Translations under genes and position numbers: made by a program | Assembly (NCBI GenBank): GCA_026398675.1 | Contig: JAPLSK010000408.1 | Coordinates: 1-5,570, forward strand | Direction of reading: 5' to 3' | Length of the DNA stretch: 5,570 nt | Source: a bacterium | Lineage (GTDB): Bacteria; RBG-13-66-14 | Shown: positions 1-4,912 of the stretch, one piece after another | How positions within the stretch are numbered: the first letter of the stretch is position 1 | Layout: each line of letters begins with the position of its first letter | The notes under the pieces: model-generated | The model's input: the letters and a program-made list of their open reading frames with translations, nothing else | What the model was told of the DNA's origin: nothing | The model's database searches: none

Positions 1-616
1 CCGGGAGGTTGAAGTTGATGCCGGGGGAGTTGATGCGGGGCCAGTCGAACTTCGGGTAGTACTTGTACTTGCGGGGGTCGGCGGTGTTGGTGAGGGATAG
101 GGTGTAGCCGGTGCGGCCGTGGAAGGCCTGCTTGAAGTGGATGACGACCAGCTCGTTCTCGTGGGCCTGGGCCTCGGCGTCGTCCTTCCAGATACCGTCC
201 TGGAGGTTGCGCCGGGTCTTGTAGTCGAAGGCGGCCTTCAGGGCGTTCTCCACCGCCAGACCGCCGCCGGAGACCAGGAAGAGGTGCTTGAGGTATTCGG
301 GCATGGCGATGTGCCCCCAGGTCGCCACGAACTCCGCCATCTCCGTGGTGTACACGTCGGAGTTGGACGGCTTGTTCACCGCCACCCGGCCCAGCTTCAT
401 CAGGAAGTCGGGCGCGGTGAGCCTCGGGTGATTGTACCCGATGGGCGAGCTGGCGAAACAGGTGAAGAAGTCGAGAAGCTCGCGGTTTTGGAGCTTGTCG
501 TAGATGATCGCGCCCTTGGAGCGCTCCAGGTCGAAGACCAGGTCGCCGTAGCCGTCGGCCAGCATGTACTTCTTCAGGGTGGGCAGGACCTGGTTGGGGG
601 TGAGGGTGATGGACAC
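1..616 (-). CDS. lat: L-lysine 6-aminotransferase (lysine epsilon-aminotransferase), N-terminal 205 residues
   Basis: This is a class III (fold type I) PLP-dependent aminotransferase that moves the epsilon-amino group of L-lysine to 2-oxoglutarate, giving glutamate and allysine, which cyclises to piperideine-6-carboxylate; it is cytosolic. The match is to the Lat family, recalled from the Mycobacterium tuberculosis protein: NKPSNSDVY at residues 81-89, VSGGGLAVENALKAAFD at 115-131 (PLP-phosphate region), AFHGRTGYTLSLTNT at 164-178 (aromatic/His stacking on PLP, plus the Arg that in M. tuberculosis Lat holds the substrate carboxylate) and FPKFDWPRI at 187-195. The gene leaves the window at base 1, so the PLP-binding lysine and C-terminal half are not seen. 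The start is GTG at 616: there is no in-frame ATG between it and the upstream stop at 664, and AAGGAGG lies 4 bases upstream. It has its own promoter and a terminator separates it from gltX. Specificity for lysine over other omega-amines is inferred from family-specific motifs. Confidence 0.92.
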   Translation of the reverse strand, partial: MSITLTPNQVLPTLKKYMLADGYGDLVFDLERSKGAIIYDKLQNRELLDFFTCFASSPIGYNHPRLTAPDFLMKLGRVAVNKPSNSDVYTTEMAEFVATWGHIAMPEYLKHLFLVSGGGLAVENALKAAFDYKTRRNLQDGIWKDDAEAQAHENELVVIHFKQAFHGRTGYTLSLTNTADPRKYKYYPKFDWPRINSPGINFNLP

Positions 617-627
617 GTCGCCTCCTT
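617..627 (-). promoter_or_regulatory. Ribosome binding site of lat
   Basis: The leftward strand reads AAGGAGG then CGAC directly before the GTG at 616. It is a near-perfect anti-Shine-Dalgarno match, with a slightly short 4-base spacing. It decides the start, because no ATG is available in frame. Confidence 0.8.
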
Positions 628-725
628 TTTCAAGAGACCGGCGCGTTGCCGAAGTGAAGGTTTAGAGGGGCGTAATTTATTGATATCTTTCGGTTAATCC
701 GCTCATGGTTCCGCGGGCGGGGCCA

Positions 726-754
726 AGTCTAACGCGGCCGCTCTACCTTGTCAA
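726..754 (-). promoter_or_regulatory. Sigma-70-type promoter of lat
   Basis: Leftward, TTGACA (754-749) and TAGACT (731-726) are separated by exactly 17 bases. The -35 box is perfect; the -10 keeps the T, A and T at positions 1, 2 and 6. Transcription would begin near 719, giving a leader of about 100 nt before the GTG at 616. The promoter lies just downstream of the gltX terminator, so lat is probably expressed independently. The spacer contains the 8-base palindrome GCGGCCGC (734-741). No operator could be assigned. Confidence 0.75.
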
Positions 755-772
755 CCCCGCCCAAAAGGACGT

Positions 773-790
773 CCCGCCACCGGCGGCGGG
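773..790. repeat. Inverted repeat between gltX terminator and lat promoter
   Basis: CCCGCC (773-778) and GGCGGG (785-790) flank a 6-base loop. It sits between the T tract of the gltX terminator and the lat -35 box, 18 bases upstream of the latter. It could be an accessory terminator hairpin or an operator; the sequence does not decide. Confidence 0.45.
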
Positions 791-793
791 TGC

Positions 794-817
794 AAAAAAA
801 GGCCCCGCGGGGTCCTT
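794..817 (-). terminator. Rho-independent terminator after gltX
   Basis: Leftward, AAGG, a bulged A, CCC, the loop CGCG, GGG and CCTT form a hairpin that runs into a 7-base T tract (800-794). It starts 18 bases past the gltX TAG, the classic position for an intrinsic terminator. A second GC hairpin (CCCGCC/GGCGGG, 773-790) lies just beyond and may reinforce it. Confidence 0.8.
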
Positions 818-834
818 CGGTTATCCCACCCGGC

Positions 835-2382
835 CTATCGCTCACCGATGAAACCGAGGCAGGCGTCAATCCGCGCCAGAGTCTCCTCCCGCCCCAAAAG
901 AACGACGGTTTCGAAGAGGCCGATGCCCACCGTGCCGCCGGTGAGCGCCACCCGGACCGGCTGGACCAGCTTGCCCAGCCCGACGCCCAACTCCTCGGCC
1001 TTCGCGCGGAAAGCCTCCTCCAGGGCGTCGTGCTCGAGATTCGTCGTATCGAACAGGCGCCGCGCCTCGGTGAGAAAAGCACAGACTCCCTCTTTGCCGA
1101 GGACCTTCTTCACCGCCTCGGCGTCGTAGGTTTCCGGGGCGAGGTAGAAGGGGCGCACGTAGAAGTCGTAGTCGCCGAGGAGTTTCGGCCGGTCGCCGAT
1201 GCGGTCCACAATCTCCACCAGGCGTCCCCAGCCCGCGGAGCCCTCGGCGATGTCGCCGGGGAGCGCCCCGGCCTCGCGCAGGTGGTCCAGCGCCCGGCGG
1301 GCCCGCTCCTCGGGTGGGAGCATCCGCAGATGCTCGCCGTTGACGTAGCGGCACTTGTCGTAATCGAAGACGGCGGCGGTGTTGGAGATGCGCTCCGTGG
1401 AGAAGGCGGCCGTCAGCTCGTCCAGCGTGTAAAGCTCCCGCTCGGTCCCCTCGTTCCAGCCCAACAGCGCCAGGTAGTTCACCAGCCCCTCGGGGAGGTA
1501 GCCCAGGCGGCGGAACTCGGCCAGCGACGTGGCCCCGTGGCGCTTGGAGAGCTTCTGCCGGTCCGGCCCCAGAATCATCGGCAGGTGGATGAAGACCGGC
1601 GGCTCCGCGCCCAGCGCCCGGTATAAAAGAATCTGCTTCGGCGTGTTGGAGATGTGGTCGTCGCCCCGCAGGACGTGGGTGATGCGCATGGCGACGTCGT
1701 CCACGGTGACGGTGAAATTGTAGAGCGGGTGCCCGAGGGCGACCGACGGCCTGCGCCAGATGATGAAGTCCTCGATGTCCGCGTCGGCGAAGGAGACCCG
1801 TCCGCGCTGGGTCGGCTCCACCCAGGCGGTTTTGCCGGAGGCATAGCTCGCTTCGCTCGGTTCGCTCGGTTCGCTCGGTTCGCCAGCGGGGACGGCGAAG
1901 CGCACGGCGTAAGGCTCTCCGGCGTCCATTCGCCGGTGGGCCTCCCCGCGGTCGAGGCCCCGGCAGCGGCCCGAGTAGCGGTAGGCCTCCTTCCGCTCGT
2001 GCGCCTTATCCCGCTCGGCGTCCAGCTCCTCGGGGGAACAGAAGCAGGGGTAGGCGGCGCCGGAATCCAGGAGCCTCTGGGCGGCTTCCCGGTAAAAGTC
2101 GTACCGCTCGCTCTGCAGGTAGGGCGCGCAGGGGCCGCCCACGTCCGGGCCCTCGTCCCAGTCCAGACCCAGCCAGCGCAGGGCCGCAAGAATCGCCCTG
2201 AGCGACTCCGGCGTCGAGCGCTCCACGTCCGTGTCCTCGATGCGCAGGATGTAGGCTCCCCCCGTCCCCTTGGCGAGGAGAAAGTTGTAGAGGGCGGTGC
2301 GCACGTGGCCCACGTGGAGATGCCCGGTGGGGCTGGGCGCGAAACGAACCCTGGGGCTTTCGGACTGGATATTCATCCCCAT
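835..2382 (-). CDS. gltX: Glutamyl-tRNA synthetase
   Basis: This class I aminoacyl-tRNA synthetase attaches glutamate to tRNA-Glu in the cytosol (and to tRNA-Gln if the enzyme is non-discriminating, which cannot be judged here). It is 515 residues, full length for the bacterial family. Motifs in order are the HIGH-type signature in FAPSPTGHLHVGH (14-26), LRIEDTD, a CFC pair at 113-115 followed by YSGRC (136-140) resembling the zinc-binding insert, RGRVSFADADIEDF, HVLRGDDHISNTPKQ, the KMSKS-type signature KLSKRHG (277-283) and the C-terminal anticodon-binding region ending GLFETVVLLG. Starts at GTG 2397, ATG 2382 and ATG 2376 are in frame; none has a clear Shine-Dalgarno, and 2382 is chosen because it gives a usual N-terminal length. 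An odd feature is an extra loop of about 14 residues, PSEPSEPSEASYAS (169-182), encoded by a dispersed repeat. It lies 140 bases downstream of ppiD, with an intrinsic terminator after it. Confidence 0.97.
   Translation of the reverse strand: MGMNIQSESPRVRFAPSPTGHLHVGHVRTALYNFLLAKGTGGAYILRIEDTDVERSTPESLRAILAALRWLGLDWDEGPDVGGPCAPYLQSERYDFYREAAQRLLDSGAAYPCFCSPEELDAERDKAHERKEAYRYSGRCRGLDRGEAHRRMDAGEPYAVRFAVPAGEPSEPSEPSEASYASGKTAWVEPTQRGRVSFADADIEDFIIWRRPSVALGHPLYNFTVTVDDVAMRITHVLRGDDHISNTPKQILLYRALGAEPPVFIHLPMILGPDRQKLSKRHGATSLAEFRRLGYLPEGLVNYLALLGWNEGTERELYTLDELTAAFSTERISNTAAVFDYDKCRYVNGEHLRMLPPEERARRALDHLREAGALPGDIAEGSAGWGRLVEIVDRIGDRPKLLGDYDFYVRPFYLAPETYDAEAVKKVLGKEGVCAFLTEARRLFDTTNLEHDALEEAFRAKAEELGVGLGKLVQPVRVALTGGTVGIGLFETVVLLGREETLARIDACLGFIGER
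1830..1863 (-). repeat. Dispersed 34-base repeat, copy A, inside gltX
   Basis: The stretch from TTTTGCCGG to GCTCGGTTC matches copy B in the ppiD-gltX spacer (2468-2501) at 33 of 34 positions, in the same orientation; the only difference is G here and A there at the ninth base. On the gltX coding strand it covers the codons for part of the extra loop and the following SGK. It overlaps the 9-base tandem repeat. Confidence 0.85.
1852..1883 (-). repeat. 9-base tandem repeat in gltX (three copies plus partial)
   Basis: TTCGCTCGG occurs at 1852-1860, 1861-1869 and 1870-1878, followed by TTCGC. In the gltX frame each unit reads CCG AGC GAA, so the protein gains PSEPSEPSE. The first unit belongs to the dispersed repeat; the others look like an in-place expansion. 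Unit length is a multiple of three, so changes in copy number keep the frame. Confidence 0.9.
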
Positions 2383-2414
2383 GAGGGAACCCCCCACCCC
2401 GACCCGTAGGCGCG

Positions 2415-2435
2415 CCTCCCCCCAGAGGGGGGAGG
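2415..2435. repeat. Strong short hairpin upstream of gltX
   Basis: CCTCCCCCC (2415-2423) and GGGGGGAGG (2427-2435) are perfectly complementary around the 3-base loop AGA. There is no T tract on either side, so it is not an intrinsic terminator. In the leftward transcript it would sit about 33 bases upstream of the gltX ATG and could act as an mRNA-stabilising or REP-like element (inference). Confidence 0.8.
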
Positions 2436-2442
2436 GAGATAA

Positions 2443-2471
2443 GGGGCGGACCGCAGCCCGCCCCGTTTTTT
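2443..2471 (+). terminator. Terminator-like hairpin plus T tract on the rightward strand
   Basis: GGGGCGG (2443-2449) pairs with CCGCCCC (2458-2464) around an 8-base loop; after one G comes TTTTTT (2466-2471). This has the form of an intrinsic terminator for rightward transcription, yet both neighbouring genes run leftward. Read leftward, the hairpin is followed only by TTATCT, a poor U tract. It may curb antisense transcription or be part of the repeat element that follows. Confidence 0.55.
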
Positions 2472-2501
2472 GCCGAAGGCATAGCTCGCTTCGCTCGGTT
2501 C
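2468..2501 (-). repeat. Dispersed 34-base repeat, copy B, in ppiD-gltX spacer
   Basis: It matches copy A in gltX (1830-1863) at 33 of 34 bases and shares the T run at its left end. Within it CGAAG (2475-2479 region) and CTTCG can pair around a loop of about 10 bases. Homology stops right after GCTCGGTTC: copy A continues into the tandem expansion and this copy does not. Confidence 0.85.
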
Positions 2502-2522
2502 ATCTACTCGCGGACCGACGGA

Positions 2523-4607
2523 CTAGTATCCGTAGCCGCCGCCACCACCGCCATCACCCTGTTCGTGTTCCGTCTCCTGGGCCGCGCCTTCCGCCTCGGC
2601 GCTTCGCTGGGCGATTCCGGCCAGAATCTCGTCCAGGTGGTTCTCCACCTCGGCCTGGGCCACCAGTGAATCCACCCAGGTCCGGTAGAAGGAGTTCTTG
2701 AAAACCGAAATAAGTCCTGAGCGCAGGCCTTCCAGGCGGCTGCCGTAGGCCAGGGGCGAGGGCTCGGAAACGCTCCCCCCGCGGACGATGTAGAAGCCGT
2801 CGCGGTCACGGACCACGCCCGAGAGCTCGCCGGGCTTGAGCTCGAAGGCGGTACGGGCGGCCACGGGGGCGGTGCCCAGGCCGGGGATGTTTCCCGTCCG
2901 GGTTATCTGGTCGGCGGAGACGACACTGTCGCCCAATTCAACGGCGGCACGGTCGAGGCCGACCTCCTTCGCCAGGGCCTCTAGCTCACCCGCGTGCCTT
3001 TCCGCCATGTCCCACGCTTTCTGGTTGAGCACCTTGGCCTCCACCCGGCCCCGCACATCCTCGAAGGGGTAGGGTTTTTCCCGTGTCCGCTCAGCCACGC
3101 GCAGGACGTAGAAATCGTGCTTGAACGCCGCGTCGGGGTCGTTGGGGTCCTCGTGGGTGCGGGTGAGGATGCCGGAGACCTGGCCCGGCTCCAACTTGAA
3201 GGCGGCGTCGCGGAACTGATCGAATCGGCCTATCTTCACGTCCACGATGATGGCGTCCTGCGCGAAGGGTCCCGCCCGCAGGACTAGAACGTCGGGGATG
3301 AGGGCCGCGGCCTGCTCAAGGCTCTTGCCCTCGGAGAGCGCCCCCGAGAGCGTGCTCTGGAACTTGTCCATGGCACTGAGCGCCTGGTCCATCCGCAGGC
3401 GGTTCTCCAGCTCGGGCCGCATCTGTTCGAAGGTCGGCACGTCCGCTTCCCGTTGGATGATGTGCCAGCCGTACTCGGTCTTCACCGGCTCCTGGCTGAA
3501 GGCGCCGGATGCGAGGGCGAAGGCGGCCGTCTCGAACTCGGGGACCATTTCGCCGGGCCCGAAAAAGCCCAGGTCCTCGGCGACGACCGCGGGCACTTCT
3601 CCGGTCGGGCCGGGGGTCTGGGCCAAGTATTCGTCGAAGATTTTTCCGAACGCGGTCCCGCCCGACGGCGCGCCGTTCAACCGTTCGATGACGGCGGCCG
3701 CCTTGGCCCGGGCCGCCTCGACGGTTTGGGAATCCGCGTCGGGCGGGACGGTGAAGAGGATGTGGCGCACGTGGATTCTGCCCGCGGCGGTATCCTCGTC
3801 CTTAATCTGCTCGTAGTAGGCCTGCAGGTTCTCGTCGGTGAGCTCGACCCGAGCGTAGAGGTCGTCGAAATTGAGGGCGATGTAGTCCACGGTGGCCTGG
3901 GCCGAGGCCATGAACTCCTCGGGGTGGGCGTCGTAGTACGCGCGGGTCTCGGCGAGGGAGAGCGTTATGTCGCCCACGAATGCGCCGTAGGAAATCTGGG
4001 TGAAGTCGGCGGAGGCGATCTGGTTGGTGTTGAGGAACTCGGCGCGCACCATCGGCTCCGGAACGTAAACCGCGTCGAAGATGATGGAGTGGACCTTCTC
4101 CACCAGGAGCTCGTCCCCGAGCTGCCGGCGGTACTCCTCGTCGTTGGTGCCCTGGTCGTGCAGGAAGGCCTCGTAAAGTTTGGGGTCGAAGGCTCCGTTT
4201 TCCCCGTGGAAGTAGGGCACCTGCTCGATGGTCAGGCTGACCTCGTCCTCGGTGACACAGAGGCCCCACTCCACGGCCTTCTGCCGGACCACGTAGTCCT
4301 CGATGATGAGCTCGATGGCGTCCTGGCCGGCCTGGTCGCGCATCGCGGGCTCCACGGACGGGTCGTAGAAGTCGCCCATGCGGGAGCGCTCGTTCGCCAC
4401 GTACCGGCGGAAGAGGCCCTCGGAGAGCTGGTAGTAATCGGAGTACGGAACCTCCTCGCCGTTGACGACGAGGACTATGGGCGACTTCTGGCAGCCGCCG
4501 CCTGGGTTGTAGCTCATGCCCCAGGCGAAAACGATGGTCCCCAGAAAGCCGATGATGGCGATCCAGAGAATGGGCTTCATCTTCTCGCGCATGGCGCGCA
4601 TGACCAT
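2523..4607 (-). CDS. ppiD: PpiD-like membrane-anchored peptidyl-prolyl isomerase (SurA_N/parvulin)
   Basis: This 694-residue protein probably sits in the inner membrane with its bulk in the periplasm and helps fold exported and outer-membrane proteins. A basic N-terminus is followed by one membrane segment (KPILWIAIIG... to AWGM, residues 11-31), as in PpiD. Next come a SurA_N-type chaperone region (about 43-190), a parvulin domain (about 277-389) with HVRHIL (279-284), DLGFFGPGEMVPEF (345-358) and EYGWHII (378-384), and two weaker parvulin-like repeats around 460-520 and 576-612 (FKLEPGQVSG, FELKPGELSG). The C-terminus is low complexity, ending in six glycines and YGY. The start is ATG 4607 because GGGAGGT lies 6 bases upstream; a GTG at 4637 would place that motif inside the gene, and ATG 4601 is less well spaced. 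The lone Cys at 39 has no lipobox. It is divergent from gyrA and may be co-transcribed with gltX. The family call is firm; the exact PpiD equivalence is inferred from architecture. Confidence 0.9.
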   Translation of the reverse strand: MVMRAMREKMKPILWIAIIGFLGTIVFAWGMSYNPGGGCQKSPIVLVVNGEEVPYSDYYQLSEGLFRRYVANERSRMGDFYDPSVEPAMRDQAGQDAIELIIEDYVVRQKAVEWGLCVTEDEVSLTIEQVPYFHGENGAFDPKLYEAFLHDQGTNDEEYRRQLGDELLVEKVHSIIFDAVYVPEPMVRAEFLNTNQIASADFTQISYGAFVGDITLSLAETRAYYDAHPEEFMASAQATVDYIALNFDDLYARVELTDENLQAYYEQIKDEDTAAGRIHVRHILFTVPPDADSQTVEAARAKAAAVIERLNGAPSGGTAFGKIFDEYLAQTPGPTGEVPAVVAEDLGFFGPGEMVPEFETAAFALASGAFSQEPVKTEYGWHIIQREADVPTFEQMRPELENRLRMDQALSAMDKFQSTLSGALSEGKSLEQAAALIPDVLVLRAGPFAQDAIIVDVKIGRFDQFRDAAFKLEPGQVSGILTRTHEDPNDPDAAFKHDFYVLRVAERTREKPYPFEDVRGRVEAKVLNQKAWDMAERHAGELEALAKEVGLDRAAVELGDSVVSADQITRTGNIPGLGTAPVAARTAFELKPGELSGVVRDRDGFYIVRGGSVSEPSPLAYGSRLEGLRSGLISVFKNSFYRTWVDSLVAQAEVENHLDEILAGIAQRSAEAEGAAQETEHEQGDGGGGGGYGY

Positions 4608-4613
4608 CTCAGT

Positions 4614-4620
4614 ACCTCCC
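4614..4620 (-). promoter_or_regulatory. Ribosome binding site of ppiD
   Basis: Leftward GGGAGGT ends 6 bases before the ATG at 4607. This near-ideal spacing selects 4607 over the in-frame GTG at 4637. A small hairpin, GTGGT/ACCAC (4625-4637), lies immediately upstream. Confidence 0.8.
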
Positions 4621-4726
4621 GGTTGTGGTGTGACCACTCCAGGCTTCGCGATTAAGGGTTGGTAACCTTCTTAAGGTCAGCGCCGCGCATTATCCCCGTC
4701 AGCTTCTGGAGCGGGGCGGGAGACGT

Positions 4727-4735
4727 ATTGTACCA
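4727..4735 (-). promoter_or_regulatory. Candidate extended -10 promoter of ppiD
   Basis: The leftward strand reads TGG then TACAAT (4732-4727), an extended -10 with five of six consensus bases. No good -35 box is seen 16-18 bases upstream, which is tolerated in extended -10 promoters. Transcription would begin near 4720, with a leader of about 110 nt to the ATG at 4607 that includes small hairpins at about 4660-4675 (ACCTT/AAGGT) and 4625-4637. Confidence 0.5.
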
Positions 4736-4740
4736 CACCC

Positions 4741-4778
4741 CCGGAAATAAATGCGCTCGTTGGACGACCGCTTTCCGG
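4741..4778. repeat. Long imperfect inverted repeat in divergent promoter region
   Basis: CCGGAAA (4741-4747) and TTTCCGG (4772-4778) are perfect complements. The interior can continue pairing as GCG/CGC and TCGT/ACGA around the loop TGG, with a C-C mismatch and a 5-base bulge (TAAAT). It could be an RNA hairpin or a protein-binding site next to the ppiD -10. No function can be assigned. Confidence 0.55.
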
Positions 4779-4780
4779 AG

Positions 4781-4812
4781 AAAAAAACGCCGGTTTACGT
4801 GGGAAAACCGGC
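4781..4812 (-). terminator. Terminator-like hairpin facing ppiD
   Basis: Read leftward, GCCGGTTT (4812-4805), an 8-base loop and AAACCGGC (4796-4789) form a perfect 8-bp stem, followed by G and a run of seven T (4787-4781). This fits an intrinsic terminator for leftward transcription. It lies upstream of the ppiD -10 candidate, so it would block transcripts entering from the gyrA side; if a ppiD promoter lies further right, it would act as an attenuator. Confidence 0.65.
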
Positions 4813-4834
4813 CGATAAAAAATCGCGAAAAGCG

Positions 4835-4863
4835 TTGACCTTCAAGGGAGTTAATGTTATCAT
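4835..4863 (+). promoter_or_regulatory. Sigma-70-type promoter of gyrA
   Basis: TTGACC (4835-4840) and TATCAT (4858-4863) are separated by 17 bases. Transcription would begin near 4870, giving a leader of about 43 nt. A hairpin with AACGG (4874-4878) and CCGTT (4883-4887) around ACCC would lie at the very 5' end of the mRNA. Confidence 0.75.
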
Positions 4864-4912
4864 ACCCCCTTTAAACGGACCCCCGTTCACTCACTCACCC
4901 ACCCCATCAAAC

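Larger units (their letters stand above)
2383..2522. other. ppiD-gltX intergenic spacer, dense in inverted repeats
   Basis: These 140 bases contain no gene. They hold a 9-bp perfect palindromic hairpin, a second hairpin with a T tract on the rightward strand, and copy B of the dispersed repeat. I see no convincing gltX promoter on the leftward strand, so gltX may be read through from ppiD or use a weak promoter. Confidence 0.7.
4608..4912. other. Divergent ppiD-gyrA intergenic region
   Basis: These 305 bases hold no gene. They contain the candidate ppiD promoter (4727-4735), a 38-base imperfect hairpin (4741-4778), a leftward terminator-like hairpin (4781-4812), the gyrA promoter (4835-4863) and a small hairpin in the gyrA leader (4874-4887). 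The stretch 4781-4873 is visibly richer in A and T than the surrounding DNA, as expected for a promoter zone. Confidence 0.75.

Noticed and set aside
119..697. A 192-codon + strand open frame opposite lat
   Set aside because: The reverse strand encodes the unmistakable Lat motifs; this frame is Val/Gly/Leu-rich shadow sequence.
677..706. Nine-codon leader ORF (MSGLTERYQ) before lat as an attenuator peptide
   Set aside because: It contains no lysine codons, has only a weak ribosome-binding site and no paired terminator hairpin; too little support for a feature.
617..719. Lysine riboswitch in the lat leader
   Set aside because: The leader is about 100 nt and lacks the long multi-helix structure expected of a lysine aptamer.
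734..741. 8-base palindrome GCGGCCGC as an operator
   Set aside because: Such palindromes are common in GC-rich DNA; it lies in the promoter spacer, but no second copy or half-site arrangement supports a binding site.
748..1626. A 292-codon open frame on the + strand opposite gltX
   Set aside because: It is antisense to the conserved GluRS frame and begins inside the lat promoter/terminator region; composition shadow, no domain seen.
1852..1883. CRISPR-like repeat
   Set aside because: The 9-base units are directly adjacent with no spacers and lie in frame in gltX; this is a simple tandem repeat.
4485..4500. Lipoprotein signal at Cys39 of the PpiD-like protein
   Set aside because: The residues before the Cys are PGGG, not a lipobox, and the hydrophobic segment looks like an uncleaved anchor.
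3453..4655. A 400-codon open frame on the + strand opposite ppiD
   Set aside because: It lies fully antisense to a well-supported PpiD-like gene, has no recognisable motif and is explained by high GC at third codon positions.
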